Assembly: GCF_036345255.1 (NCBI RefSeq)
Contig: NZ_CP107783.1
Coordinates: 558,001-622,000 of the forward strand
DNA from: Streptomyces sp. NBC_00569
Lineage (GTDB): Bacteria; Actinomycetota; Actinomycetes; Streptomycetales; Streptomycetaceae
Direction of reading: 5' to 3'
Length of the DNA stretch: 64,000 nt
Numbering within the stretch: the first letter of the stretch is position 1; each line of letters opens with the position of its first letter. The translations under genes were made by a program, and so were the position numbers. A model generated the notes under the pieces. That model was not told the origin of the DNA. It worked only from the letters and a program-made list of their open reading frames with translations, and ran no database searches. Positions 34,569 through 43,785 of this stretch are shown one piece after another.

Positions 34569-35717
34569 ATGTCTCCAGATCGTCCCCACCGTCCGCTGCG
34601 CGCGGCCGTCGTCGGCGCGGGGGGTATCGCACGGTCCAGTCATCTGCCCGCCCTGCGGACGCTGGCCGCGGAAGGGGAGACGGACGTCGTGGCCGTGGTC
34701 GACGTGGACGACACCGCGGTCCGCGCGTTCGCCGACACGTTCCGGATCCCCTACGCGTCCACGGACCTCGACACGATGCTCGCCGAAGTCCGACCGGACC
34801 TCGTGGTGCTGTGCACCCCGCCCGCCGTTCACCGCGAACAGTCCGTCGCGGCCCTGCGAGCCGGTGCCTGGGTGTGGTGCGAGAAGCCGCCGTGCCCCTC
34901 GCTGGCCGACTACGACGCCGTGGGGGCGGAGGAGAAGGGCGGCGACGGGGACCCGTACGCGTCGATCGTCTTCCAGCACCGCTTCGGTTCCGGCGCCCGG
35001 CACGTGCGCCGCCTGCTGCGCGAGGGCGCGTTCGGCCGCCCGCTGGTCGCGCACTGCCAGACCACGTGGTACCGCGACACGGCCTACTACTCCGTGCCGT
35101 GGCGCGGCCGTTGGGCGACCGAGGGCGGCGGCCCGGCCATGGGGCACGGCATCCATCAGACGGATCTGCTGCTGGATCTGATGGGGCCGTGGACCGAGGT
35201 CCGCGGCATGGCGGCCCGCCTCGTGCACGACGTGGAGACCGAGGACGTGTCCACCGCCCAGATCCGGTTCGCCGACGGTGCCGTCGGCACGGTCGTCAAC
35301 AGCGTGCTCAGCCCCGACGAGGTCAGCCGCATCCGTATCGACTGCGAGCTCGCGACCGTCGAGCTGACGCACCTGTACGGCTACCGCAACGCCGACTGGC
35401 GCATCACGCCCGCTCCCGGTGTCCCCGAGGAGACCGTGGCCGGCTGGCACGACTTCGGTGAGGACGAGCCCAGTTCGCACCTCGCCCAACTGCGGTCGCT
35501 CGTCGCCGATATCAGGGCCGGACGGCGCCACGCCACCAGCGGCGCCGGCGGACGCCGCACGCTCGAGTTCATCACCGCCCTGTACAAGTCCGCGTTCACC
35601 GACACGCCCGTCCACGCCGGTGACATAGGCCCCGGCGACCCCTACTACACCGCCCTGCACGGCGACGCCCCGGGCTGGGCACCGGCCGCACCCCACCAGG
35701 AAGAGGACCCCGCATGA
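34569..35717 (+). CDS. Gfo/Idh/MocA-family oxidoreductase
   Basis: NAD(P)-dependent sugar oxidoreductase (382 aa). The Rossmann motif is VVGAGGIARSSHLPAL, followed by VVDVDD, and the catalytic EKP motif CEKPPCPSLADYD. The C-terminal domain has GGGPAMGHGIHQTDLLLDLMG with the conserved HGIHQTD. First gene of the LacI-controlled operon; next gene overlaps by ATGA. It may oxidise a glycoside or free sugar at C3 or C1, as relatives do; substrate not determinable. Confidence 0.92.
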   Translation: MSPDRPHRPLRAAVVGAGGIARSSHLPALRTLAAEGETDVVAVVDVDDTAVRAFADTFRIPYASTDLDTMLAEVRPDLVVLCTPPAVHREQSVAALRAGAWVWCEKPPCPSLADYDAVGAEEKGGDGDPYASIVFQHRFGSGARHVRRLLREGAFGRPLVAHCQTTWYRDTAYYSVPWRGRWATEGGGPAMGHGIHQTDLLLDLMGPWTEVRGMAARLVHDVETEDVSTAQIRFADGAVGTVVNSVLSPDEVSRIRIDCELATVELTHLYGYRNADWRITPAPGVPEETVAGWHDFGEDEPSSHLAQLRSLVADIRAGRRHATSGAGGRRTLEFITALYKSAFTDTPVHAGDIGPGDPYYTALHGDAPGWAPAAPHQEEDPA

Positions 35718-36637
35718 CGCTCGCACTGACCCATGCCCACGGCGACCGCATCACCGTCGCTCACGCGGCCACCGGCACCGAGCTCCTCGCCTACGTGTAC
35801 CGGCCCGAAGCCGCCTGGGAGGCCCCCAAGCCGTATCTGCACCCGATCCGCACCCTGTCCGGCGCGGTGGTCACCGACTACCGGCCCAACGACCACCGGT
35901 GGCACAAAGGACTGCAGCTGACGGCCTCCCACCTGTCGGGCCAGAACCTCTGGGGCGGCAACACCTACGTGCACGGTGACGGCTACCTCGCCCTGCCCGA
36001 GAAGGTCGGCTCGATGGCCCACGTCGCCTTCGAGGAGGTCTCCGCCGCCGACGGCCGTGCCGTCATCGCCGAGCGCCTGACCTGGCACCCGCACGACAAG
36101 GAGCTGTGGGCGGACGAGGAACGCCGCATCGAGGTGCGCGACGTGGACGCGGACACCGGCAGCTGGTCGCTGACCTGGACCTCGGCCGTCACCAACCGGC
36201 GCGACGAGCCGCTGCGCTTCGGCAGCCCCACCACCCATGGCCGCCCGGCCGCCGGATACACCGGCCTGTTCTGGCGCGGACCGCGGGCCTTCCGCGACGG
36301 CCGAGTCTTCACCGCCGAAGCGGACGGCGGCGACCTGATGGGCAGCCAAGCCCCCTGGCTGGCGTACGTCGGCGAGCACGACGGGCGCGACGGCCACGCC
36401 ACGGTCGTCTTCGAGCACGCCCCGGCCAACGACCACGCGGGCGACAAGGGGACCCACCCGGCGCACTGGTTCGTACGCAGCGACCCGTTCGCCGCGGTCG
36501 CGCCCTCCTGGGCCTTCCACGAGGAACTCGTCCTCGCCCCCGGCGACACACTCACCCGGAGCTACCGTGTGACCGTCGCCGACGGCGCCTGGGACCGCGA
36601 GCAGGTCGCCGCGCACCTGCGGGGACACGCGTGGTGA
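35714..36637 (+). CDS. DUF6807 (PmoA-like) family protein
   Basis: Beta-rich cytoplasmic protein of 307 aa with PYLHPIRTLSGAVVTDYRPNDHRWHKGLQLTASH and GSPTTHGRPAAGYTGLFWRGPR, which match the DUF6807 family (annotated in databases as methane oxygenase PmoA, almost certainly a misnomer). Such genes commonly accompany Gfo/Idh/MocA genes in sugar operons. It overlaps both neighbours by four bases. The HPIR and DHRWHKG segments may form a sugar or metal site. Function unknown. Confidence 0.82.
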   Translation: MTLALTHAHGDRITVAHAATGTELLAYVYRPEAAWEAPKPYLHPIRTLSGAVVTDYRPNDHRWHKGLQLTASHLSGQNLWGGNTYVHGDGYLALPEKVGSMAHVAFEEVSAADGRAVIAERLTWHPHDKELWADEERRIEVRDVDADTGSWSLTWTSAVTNRRDEPLRFGSPTTHGRPAAGYTGLFWRGPRAFRDGRVFTAEADGGDLMGSQAPWLAYVGEHDGRDGHATVVFEHAPANDHAGDKGTHPAHWFVRSDPFAAVAPSWAFHEELVLAPGDTLTRSYRVTVADGAWDREQVAAHLRGHAW

Positions 36638-37359
36638 GCGCGACGTACGACGGCTTCCCGGCGGCGGTGGGTGTGTCCCGGCTGACCGTCTACGACTGGC
36701 CCACGGTCGACGGCCGGCCCGGCGGCGGCACCCCTCACCTGCACCTCACGTGCAGCGAGGGATATGTGGTGACGGCCGGCCGGGGCACGGTGCAGACCCT
36801 GACCACCTCCGGCTACGAGGAGACACCGCTGGAGCCTGGCACCGTCGCCTGGTTCACGCCCGGCACGATTCATCGCCTCACCAATGACGGCGGCCTCCAG
36901 ATCACCGTCGTGATGCAGAACAGCGGCCTGCCGGAGGCGGGCGACGCGGTGCTCACCCTCCCCCAGGGCCTCCTCACCGACGCCGAGACCTACGCGACCG
37001 CGATCCGTATCCCCGCCGACGTCCCCGAGGCCGAGCAGGTGGCGATCGCTCGTACCCGGCGCGATCTGGCCACCCGCCGGTTCCTGGAACTGCGCGAAGC
37101 CACCGAGGGCGGCGATCCGGAACCGCTGGCCGCGTTCCAGCGGGCGGCCGCCGAGCTGATCCGCCCGCGCCTCGACGCGTGGGAGCAGCGCTGGAGGGAC
37201 GGCGCCCACGCAGCGGCGGCGGCGACCGGGTCCCAACTCGACTCCCTGCGCGCGAAGGACACCGGACACCTCGACCGAGCCAGGGTGACGGCGACCGGGC
37301 CCACCGCCCGCGGACGCTTCGGCATGTGCGGCCGGCTGGACGTCTACCCCGGCATCTGA
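36634..37359 (+). CDS. Cupin-domain protein
   Basis: 241-aa protein: a cupin barrel in residues 1-115 with metal ligands in TPHLHLTCSEGYVV and PGTIHRL, then a helical C-terminal half (AIARTRRDLATRRFLELREA, then a conserved end GRFGMCGRLDVYPGI). Starts GTG overlapping the DUF6807 stop. It could be a sugar-binding or isomerising cupin in the same pathway; the reaction is unknown. Confidence 0.8.
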   Translation: MSATYDGFPAAVGVSRLTVYDWPTVDGRPGGGTPHLHLTCSEGYVVTAGRGTVQTLTTSGYEETPLEPGTVAWFTPGTIHRLTNDGGLQITVVMQNSGLPEAGDAVLTLPQGLLTDAETYATAIRIPADVPEAEQVAIARTRRDLATRRFLELREATEGGDPEPLAAFQRAAAELIRPRLDAWEQRWRDGAHAAAAATGSQLDSLRAKDTGHLDRARVTATGPTARGRFGMCGRLDVYPGI

Positions 37360-37434
37360 CGTCCGGCCCCGGGGCCGCCGCCGTCCCTCCCTCTCCCCCC
37401 CTCCATCCACGCACCGTCCCCTGGAAGGCCCCCC

Positions 37435-38769
37435 ATGCCCGAGCCCCGAAGCGGCCGGCGCCCACTCCCCCGCCGGGCCGTCCTGGCCGCGGCCGCCGTC
37501 GGCCTCAGTACCGCCCTGACCTCCACGCTCTCGGCCTGCTCCACCGCGAGCGGCAGTACGTCCAGCGGCGTCACCCTCACGTTCTCCTGGTGGGGCAACG
37601 ACGACCGTGCCGCGCGTACCGAGCAGGCGGTGCGGCTCTTCGAGAAGGAACACCCCGGCGTCACCGTCCGCACATCGAGCGGGGACTTCGGCGCCTACCT
37701 GCAGAAGCTGGCCACGCAGGCCGCCGGCGGAGGCATGCCCGACGTGGCCCAGCTCGACTACCGGCAGGTGTCGCAGTACGCGGGCGGGGGCGCGCTGATG
37801 CCGCTGGACGACGTCATGAAGGACAAGACGATCCGGACGTCCGAGATGAGCAGGGACTTCCTGCGCACCGGCACGTACAAGGGCGGGCAGTACGCCCTCC
37901 CCATGGGCCGCGGCATCACCGGATACGCCTATGACGCCGCCGTGTACAAGAAGGCCGGTATCCCGGCACCACAGCCCAGTTGGACCTGGCAGGACTGGGA
38001 GAAGGCCAACAAAGGGATCGCCGCGCTGGGGCTGAAGTCCCCCGACGGCCGCCCCTACACAGGTGCCAACGACGGCGGGGGCAACGAGGACGTGTTCGAG
38101 ACCTGGCTGCGCAGTCGCGGCGGGAAGCTCTACGCGAGCCAGACCGAACTCGGGTTCACGGAGGACGACCTCACCGCGTTCTGGACGTTCTGCGACCGTC
38201 TCCGCAGGGAAGGCGCCATCGCCCAGGCCAGGGACACCGTGCAGGCCAACAGCACCGAGACGAGCCCGATAGGCCGTGGCCTCGCCGCCGCCGACTTCAC
38301 CTGGGACGCGCCGTTCCCCGGCTACCCGGTGCTGCTCGGCGACTCCGTCCACTTCGCACCGGTCCCCACGACGGACGGCCGCCAGGGCGCGTACTTCAAG
38401 CCGAGCATGCTCATCGGCATCGGAGCGCACAGCGAACACCCCAAGGAGGCAGCCCAGTTGGTCGATTTCCTCCTCAACGACCAAAGGGTCGGCGACATCC
38501 TCGCCTTCTCCCGCTCCACTCCGCCCAACCGGAAGATCGCCGCCCGCGTCGCCAAGACGCTCAAGGGCCCCGAACGGGAGATCTACGAGTACGCGCAGAC
38601 CATGGAGAGGTACGGCCTGGACGCCCCGCCCACCGCACCGCCACGGGGCGATGTCGCGGTCCAGACCGCGTTCATCCGCGAATACCAACGCGTGATGTAC
38701 GGCCTGGCCACACCACGCCAGGCGGCGCGCGAACTCATCGACGAGGCCAACCGGGAGCTGAGGTCATGA
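37435..38769 (+). CDS. Sugar ABC transporter substrate-binding lipoprotein
   Basis: Family 1 receptor (444 aa) with a basic twin-arginine n-region (PLPRRAVLAAAAVGLS), lipobox LSAC, and mature N-terminus VTLTFSWWGNDDRAARTEQAVRLFEKEHPGVTV. Later DFTWDAPFPGYPVLLGDSVHFAPVPT lines the ligand cleft. Preceded by a 75-bp gap after the cupin gene, with CTGGAAGG as possible ribosome site. Overlaps the first permease (ATGA). Imports the saccharide handled by the LacI-controlled operon. Confidence 0.93.
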   Translation: MPEPRSGRRPLPRRAVLAAAAVGLSTALTSTLSACSTASGSTSSGVTLTFSWWGNDDRAARTEQAVRLFEKEHPGVTVRTSSGDFGAYLQKLATQAAGGGMPDVAQLDYRQVSQYAGGGALMPLDDVMKDKTIRTSEMSRDFLRTGTYKGGQYALPMGRGITGYAYDAAVYKKAGIPAPQPSWTWQDWEKANKGIAALGLKSPDGRPYTGANDGGGNEDVFETWLRSRGGKLYASQTELGFTEDDLTAFWTFCDRLRREGAIAQARDTVQANSTETSPIGRGLAAADFTWDAPFPGYPVLLGDSVHFAPVPTTDGRQGAYFKPSMLIGIGAHSEHPKEAAQLVDFLLNDQRVGDILAFSRSTPPNRKIAARVAKTLKGPEREIYEYAQTMERYGLDAPPTAPPRGDVAVQTAFIREYQRVMYGLATPRQAARELIDEANRELRS

Positions 38770-39734
38770 GCACTGTGTCGACCAGGGCACCCGCGCGCCC
38801 CGCACCCGCCACGGACCGGAATCCGCCGTCCCGCCGGCGCCGCCAGGTGCGTGAACGGCAGTGGCCCGCCTATGTGTTCCTCACCCCGTGGATGATCGGC
38901 GCGCTCGTCCTGACCCTCGTGCCGATGGCCGTCTCCCTGTACCTGTCCTTCACGGACTACAACCTGTTCGACCCGCCGCACTGGGTGGGCCTGCGCAACT
39001 ACACCGAGATGCTCACCGACGACCCCCGCTACTGGCGGTCGGTCGGCACCACGATGCTGTACGTCGTCGTAGCCGTCCCGCTGAAGCTGGGCCTCGCCCT
39101 CGCTGTGGCGACGCTGCTCAAGAACCTCGACCGCGGCCGGGCGTTCTACCGCTCCGCGTTCTACGCGCCGTCCCTGCTCGGGGCGAGCATGTCCATCGCC
39201 CTGGTGTGGCGCGCGCTGTTCAACGACGGCGGCACGGTGTCCGGCATTCTGGACTCGGTAGGCATTCACGCCGGCGGCTGGGTGGGCAACCCCGACCTCG
39301 CGGTGTACGTGGTCGTCCTGCTGACGGTGTGGCAGTTCGGGGCACCCATGGTGATCTTCTTGGCGGGCCTTCAGCAGATCTCGCCCGATCTCTACGAGGC
39401 CGCGGCGCTCGACGGCGCGGGCCGATGGCGGCAGTTCGTCTCCATCACCGTGCCGATGCTGTCCCCGGTCGTCTTCTTCAACCTGGTGCTGGAGATCATC
39501 AACTCCTTCCAGGTCTTCACTCCGGCCTTCGTCATCAGCGGCGGCAAGGGCGGCCCCGCCGACTCGACCATGTTCTACACGCTCTACCTGTACGAACGCG
39601 GTTTCACCGCCTCGCACATGGGCTACGCGGCGGCGATGGCCTGGATGCTGCTGATCGCCATCGCCGCGATCACCCTGATCCTTTTCCGGACCTCCCGGTC
39701 CTGGGTCTTCTACGCGGACGAGGAGGGCCGATGA
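38766..39734 (+). CDS. Sugar ABC transporter permease, MalF type
   Basis: CUT1 membrane subunit (322 aa): Arg-rich tail (PPSRRRRQVRERQ), six hydrophobic segments, EAA loop YEAAALDGAGRWRQF. Four-base overlaps with both the binding protein and the second permease. Confidence 0.93.
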   Translation: MSTVSTRAPARPAPATDRNPPSRRRRQVRERQWPAYVFLTPWMIGALVLTLVPMAVSLYLSFTDYNLFDPPHWVGLRNYTEMLTDDPRYWRSVGTTMLYVVVAVPLKLGLALAVATLLKNLDRGRAFYRSAFYAPSLLGASMSIALVWRALFNDGGTVSGILDSVGIHAGGWVGNPDLAVYVVVLLTVWQFGAPMVIFLAGLQQISPDLYEAAALDGAGRWRQFVSITVPMLSPVVFFNLVLEIINSFQVFTPAFVISGGKGGPADSTMFYTLYLYERGFTASHMGYAAAMAWMLLIAIAAITLILFRTSRSWVFYADEEGR

Positions 39735-40567
39735 ACATCGCCACGAAGCGGTGGCTGCCGCACACGGTCGCGGCCGTCGGCCTGCTCGTACTGCTGTATC
39801 CGCTGGCCTGGCTCCTCGCCACGTCGCTCAAGCCGGCCGACGAGGTGGTGACGAGCCTCGACCTGTGGCCCAGCCACCTGGAGTGGTCGAACTACACGAC
39901 CGCCCTGGACGGGGTCTCGGGCATCAGCGTCACGCGGCTGCTCGGCAACACGCTGCTGATCGCGGTCGGCGCCGTCGTGGGCAACGTCCTTTCCTGCTCC
40001 CTGGCCGCCTACGCCTTCGCCCGGCTGCGCTTCCGCATGAGCAAGGTGATGTTCGCGTTCATGGTGGCGACGCTGATGCTGCCGCACCACGTCGTCCTGA
40101 TCCCGCAGTACATCATCTTCAACCGCCTCGGCATGGTGGACACCTACTGGCCGCTGATCCTGCCCAAGTTCCTCGCCACCGAGGCCTTCTTCGTGTTCCT
40201 CGTCGTCCAGTTCATGCGCGGCCTCCCGCGCGAGCTGGAGGAGTCCGCCCGCATCGACGGCTGCGGCGCCTTCCGCACGTACTGGTCGATCACACTCCCC
40301 CTGACCCGGCCCGCGCTGATCACCACCGCCATCTTCACGTTCATCTGGACATGGAACGACTTCTTCACGCAGATGATCTATCTGTTCGCGCCGGAGAAGT
40401 TCACCATCACCCTCGCCCTGCGCAGCTTCGTCGACCAGTCCAGTACCTCCGCGTACGGGCCCATGTTCGCCATGTCAGTGATGTCGGTCCTGCCGATCGT
40501 GCTGTTCTTCTTCGTCTTCCAGCGCTATCTCGTGCAGGGCATGGCCACCTCCGGGCTGAAGGGCTGA
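39731..40567 (+). CDS. Sugar ABC transporter permease, MalG type
   Basis: Second CUT1 membrane subunit (278 aa), six hydrophobic segments, EAA loop EESARIDGCGAFRTYW, and C-terminal MATSGLKG typical of MalG relatives. Overlaps the upstream permease by ATGA; the next gene starts six bases after the stop. No ATPase gene in the operon. Confidence 0.93.
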   Translation: MNIATKRWLPHTVAAVGLLVLLYPLAWLLATSLKPADEVVTSLDLWPSHLEWSNYTTALDGVSGISVTRLLGNTLLIAVGAVVGNVLSCSLAAYAFARLRFRMSKVMFAFMVATLMLPHHVVLIPQYIIFNRLGMVDTYWPLILPKFLATEAFFVFLVVQFMRGLPRELEESARIDGCGAFRTYWSITLPLTRPALITTAIFTFIWTWNDFFTQMIYLFAPEKFTITLALRSFVDQSSTSAYGPMFAMSVMSVLPIVLFFFVFQRYLVQGMATSGLKG

Positions 40568-40573
40568 GCCGCC

Positions 40574-41194
40574 ATGACCCACACGTCCGGCGCGTCCACC
40601 GCCTCCAGCCGGGTTCGGCGCGATCGCCGGGAGCCCGGCGAGGTCTTCGGGCCGAGCTTCTCCCTCTTCGCCGACGTCCTCCTGGTCGGCCTGCTCACCA
40701 CGGCGGCCTGCCTCCCGGTGGTCACGGCACCCGCCGCGTTCGCCGCCGCCTCCGCCACCCTTCGTCAGTCCGCCGACCACGGCCTCCCGGTCAGAGCCGG
40801 TACGTACGTCGGGCACCTGCGCGCACGACTGACCGCGCGGTTACTGGCCGCCGGGTGCGTTCCTCCGCTGCTCGCCCTGGTCCTCCTGATCGACGCCGCC
40901 CTGCTGCGCAGTTCGCTGCCCGGAGCGGCCGTCATGTCGCCCGTGCTGGCGCTGCTCACGCTGGGCGCCATGGTCGTGGGGCTGCGCGCGACCGCGCTGG
41001 AGGCCCCGTATCGGCTGTCCGCGCGGGAGGGTCTTCTGCGCAGCGCCGCCGATCCGCGCGGCACCTTCCTGCTCGCCGGCGCCGTACTCCTGAGCGTGGT
41101 CCTCGCCTGGTCGATTCCCCTGCTGACGCCGCTGCTGCCCGGGCCGCTGGCGTTCGCCGCCACGGTCGTGGAGCTCCGATCCCCCGCGGGCTGA
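40574..41194 (+). CDS. YesL/DUF624-like membrane protein with a TTA codon
   Basis: Membrane protein of 206 aa with about four or five hydrophobic segments (LFADVLLVGLLTTAACLPVV first). DUF624/YesL proteins are small membrane proteins of unknown function that travel with CUT1 sugar importers, as here. Codon 90 (40841-40843) is TTA, the rare leucine codon read only by the bldA tRNA in Streptomyces; I noticed no other in-frame TTA in the window. Translation of this gene may therefore wait for developmental bldA expression. Confidence 0.75.
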   Translation: MTHTSGASTASSRVRRDRREPGEVFGPSFSLFADVLLVGLLTTAACLPVVTAPAAFAAASATLRQSADHGLPVRAGTYVGHLRARLTARLLAAGCVPPLLALVLLIDAALLRSSLPGAAVMSPVLALLTLGAMVVGLRATALEAPYRLSAREGLLRSAADPRGTFLLAGAVLLSVVLAWSIPLLTPLLPGPLAFAATVVELRSPAG

Positions 41195-41250
41195 CCCGCG
41201 GTAGCGCCCCGCCCCTCTGCACTCACGTACGACACCACGGGAGTTCTCGC

Positions 41251-43065
41251 ATGACCTATCCGCACCTGGACGCCGCCGGCCACCCGCGCCCGCAACTCGT
41301 CCGTGACCCCAACTGGCGTGACCTGAGCGGTCCGTGGCAGTTCGCCCACGACGACGCGGACCGCGGCCGCTCCGGCCGCTGGATGGACCCGGACACCACC
41401 GAGCCGTTCACCGCCACCGTCACCGTGCCCTACCCGCCCGAGTCCGAGGCCTCGGGCATCGCGGACACCTCCTTCCACCCCGTGCTCTGGTACCGGCGCA
41501 CGATCGAGGTCACCCGGCCGGCCTCGGGACGGCGCCTCCTGTTGCACTTCGGCGCGGTCGACCACCGAGCCGAGGTGTGGGTGAACGGACAGCTCGTAGG
41601 ACGTCACGAAGGCGGCCACACGGGCTTCTCCTGCGATCTCACCGACGCCGTCCTCAAGGACGGGGAGCAGACCGTCGTCGTCCGGGCCGAGGACCAGCCG
41701 CTCGACGCCGCGCAGCCTCGCGGCAAGCAGGACTGGCGACGCGATCCGCACGTCATCTGGTACCACCGCACCTCAGGGATCTGGCAGCCGGTGTGGCTGG
41801 AGGACGTCCCGGACGCACACATCACGCAACTGCACTGGACCCCCGACGTCGCCCACGCCCGCGTCCGCTGCCGGATCCGGCTCAGCCAGTGGCCGCAACG
41901 TCCGACGGCCGTCACCGTGCGCCTCACCCGGGGCGATCGGGTGCTCGCCGAGCAGCGCACGCTGACCGACGGGCAGGAGACGGAGTTCGATGTCGCCGTA
42001 GCGGCCCTTCGGCACGCTCAGGACCTCGACGAACTGCTGTGGAGCCCCGACCGGCCGCATCTCGTGGACGCGACCGTGACGCTGAACGACGCGGCCGACG
42101 ACACCCCCGTCGACCGCGTCTCGTCCTACCTGGGGCTGCGCGACATCGGCTGGGACGACGGCGTCTTCCTGCTCAACCACAAGCCGTACTTCCTGCGCTT
42201 CGCGCTCCAGCAGGGCTACTGGCCCGCATCCCATCTCGCGGCCCCGTCCGAAGCGTTGCGCCGCGACGCCGAACTGGCCAAGTCCATCGGCCTCAACGGG
42301 CTGCGCATCCACCAGAAGATCGAGGATCCCCGCTTCCTCTACTGGGCCGACCGGCTCGGTCTGATGCTCTGGGAGGAGATGCCGTCGGCGTACACGTTCG
42401 GTGCGCAGACCGTCGAGCGGGTGGTCGGCGAATGGACCGAGGCGATCGCCCGCGACCTCAGCCACCCGTCGATCGTCGCGTGGGTCCCGGTCAACGAGTC
42501 GTGGTCCGTCCCGAACCCGGCGCTCGTCCCCGCCCAGCGGCACTTCATGGACAGCCTCTACCACCTGACCAAAGCCCTCGACCCGTCGCGTCCTTCCGTG
42601 TCCAACGACGGTTGGGAGATCTCCGCCGCCGACATCTGGGGTGTGCACGACTACACGCAGGACGCTCAGGTGCTGCGCGAGCGGTACGGGCGCTCCTCGT
42701 TGCGGCAGGGCGAGATTGTCGAGCAGTGGCCGGGTGCCAAGCGGCTCGTCCTGGACGGCGTACGCCACCAGGGGCAGCCTGTCGTACTGAGTGAGTTCGG
42801 CGGGGCCACCTTCGAACCGGCCGAGGGCGCCGAGTGGTTCGGCTACGACACCGTGAGCACGAAGGAGGACTTCGCCGAGCGGCTGGCCGGGCTGGTGGGC
42901 GCCGCGGTGGACTCCGGGCTCGCCGGTTTCTGCTTCACCCAGTTCACCGACACGGAGCAGGAGATCAATGGCCTGTTCTCGGCGGACCGTCAACCGAAGC
43001 TCCCTGTACGGGAGTTGCGCGAGATCCTCACCCGGACCCGCAGCCTGGGCCGAGGCGCGCCGTAA
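41251..43065 (+). CDS. GH2 glycoside hydrolase
   Basis: Cytoplasmic family 2 beta-glycosidase (604 aa) with N-terminal sugar-binding domain (LWYRRTIEVTRP, GAVDHRAEVWVNGQLVGRHEGGHTGF), immunoglobulin-like domain and TIM barrel. Acid/base VPVNES (E416) and probable nucleophile VLSEFGG (E515) are present. The overall form is closer to beta-glucuronidase/galactosidase-like 600-residue enzymes than to LacZ. Last gene of the LacI-controlled operon (56 bp after the YesL-like gene, ACGGGAG ribosome site). It probably cleaves the imported beta-glycoside. Confidence 0.92.
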   Translation: MTYPHLDAAGHPRPQLVRDPNWRDLSGPWQFAHDDADRGRSGRWMDPDTTEPFTATVTVPYPPESEASGIADTSFHPVLWYRRTIEVTRPASGRRLLLHFGAVDHRAEVWVNGQLVGRHEGGHTGFSCDLTDAVLKDGEQTVVVRAEDQPLDAAQPRGKQDWRRDPHVIWYHRTSGIWQPVWLEDVPDAHITQLHWTPDVAHARVRCRIRLSQWPQRPTAVTVRLTRGDRVLAEQRTLTDGQETEFDVAVAALRHAQDLDELLWSPDRPHLVDATVTLNDAADDTPVDRVSSYLGLRDIGWDDGVFLLNHKPYFLRFALQQGYWPASHLAAPSEALRRDAELAKSIGLNGLRIHQKIEDPRFLYWADRLGLMLWEEMPSAYTFGAQTVERVVGEWTEAIARDLSHPSIVAWVPVNESWSVPNPALVPAQRHFMDSLYHLTKALDPSRPSVSNDGWEISAADIWGVHDYTQDAQVLRERYGRSSLRQGEIVEQWPGAKRLVLDGVRHQGQPVVLSEFGGATFEPAEGAEWFGYDTVSTKEDFAERLAGLVGAAVDSGLAGFCFTQFTDTEQEINGLFSADRQPKLPVRELREILTRTRSLGRGAP

Positions 43066-43081
43066 GGCGCGTCACCGGTCG

Positions 43082-43666
43082 TCAGACGGTTCCCGCGGGG
43101 CCGGGCGGCAGGTGGACGGTCATGATGAGATGGCAGGTCTCCGTGCCGGAACCGCGGTAGGTGTGGGGGGCGTTGCCGTCGAAGGTGGCTGTCTGTCCGG
43201 CCTCGACAGGGTGCTCGGTGCCATCGACCTCGAGGATCATCTCTCCGGCGGTGACGCTGACGGTTTCGACGACTCCGGCCTGGTGGGGGTGGCTGGGATA
43301 TGCCTCGCCGGGTGCCAGCTGCCAGCGCCAGACCTCGACCGGGGCGGGGCTCGAGGTCGTCAGCATGAGCCGGGCCTCACTGCCCCGCTCCCCCGTCCAC
43401 AGCGGCATCACGGCACCGGCGGTCACGACACGAACGCGCCCTTCGGCCGGCCCCTCCATCAGGGCGGACACCGAGACGCCGAGGGTGTCGGCGAGCCGGA
43501 CCAGCGTGGCGAAGTTCGGGTTGCCCTGAGCCTTCTCCAGTCCGACCAGGGCCCCCTTGCTGACCTTGGCGCGCCGGCCGAGTTCGTCCAGGGACAGGCC
43601 CGCTCGGGTACGGGCCGCCCTGACGTTGTGCGCGAGCGTGCGCAGGGCTTCCTCTGCCTCGGCCAT
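43082..43666 (-). CDS. XRE-family regulator with cupin domain
   Basis: 194-aa regulator: N-terminal Cro/CI helix-turn-helix (LAHNVRAARTRAGLSLDELGRRAKVSKGALVGLEKAQGNP) followed by a cupin sensor barrel (VWRWQLAPGEAYPSHPHQAGVVE, TATFDGNAPHTYRG). ATG 43666. Divergent from an EamA-type exporter across 119 bp containing repeated CGGTC/GGTCGGT motifs, so it likely controls that gene; such regulators often respond to small amino acids or amines. Confidence 0.9.
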   Translation of the reverse strand: MAEAEEALRTLAHNVRAARTRAGLSLDELGRRAKVSKGALVGLEKAQGNPNFATLVRLADTLGVSVSALMEGPAEGRVRVVTAGAVMPLWTGERGSEARLMLTTSSPAPVEVWRWQLAPGEAYPSHPHQAGVVETVSVTAGEMILEVDGTEHPVEAGQTATFDGNAPHTYRGSGTETCHLIMTVHLPPGPAGTV

Positions 43667-43719
43667 CCGATCACCATCCTCCCCGGTGGACCACTGCAAT
43701 GCACCGTCCGGTCGGTTGG

Positions 43720-43750
43720 TTGACACAGCGCGGTCGGTCCGTTGTACGGT
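43720..43750 (+). promoter_or_regulatory. Probable promoter of the EamA exporter gene
   Basis: TTGACA (43720-43725) and TACGGT (43745-43750) with a long 19-base spacer. GGTCGGTT, GGTCGGTCCGTT and GGTCTGGTCGTT repeats (43709-43761) surround it and may be sites for the divergent XRE-cupin protein. Confidence 0.4.
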
Positions 43751-43785
43751 CTGGTCGTTCCGCTGCAAGACTAAGGGATGTACCC

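Noticed and set aside
39751..41250. Upstream extension in the frame of the GH2 gene
   Set aside because: It overlaps the permease and YesL-like genes and is shadow sequence; ATG 41251 has a ribosome site.
43050..43075. GGCGCG hairpin at the end of the GH2 gene
   Set aside because: Only a six-base stem overlapping the stop codon; too weak to list as a terminator.
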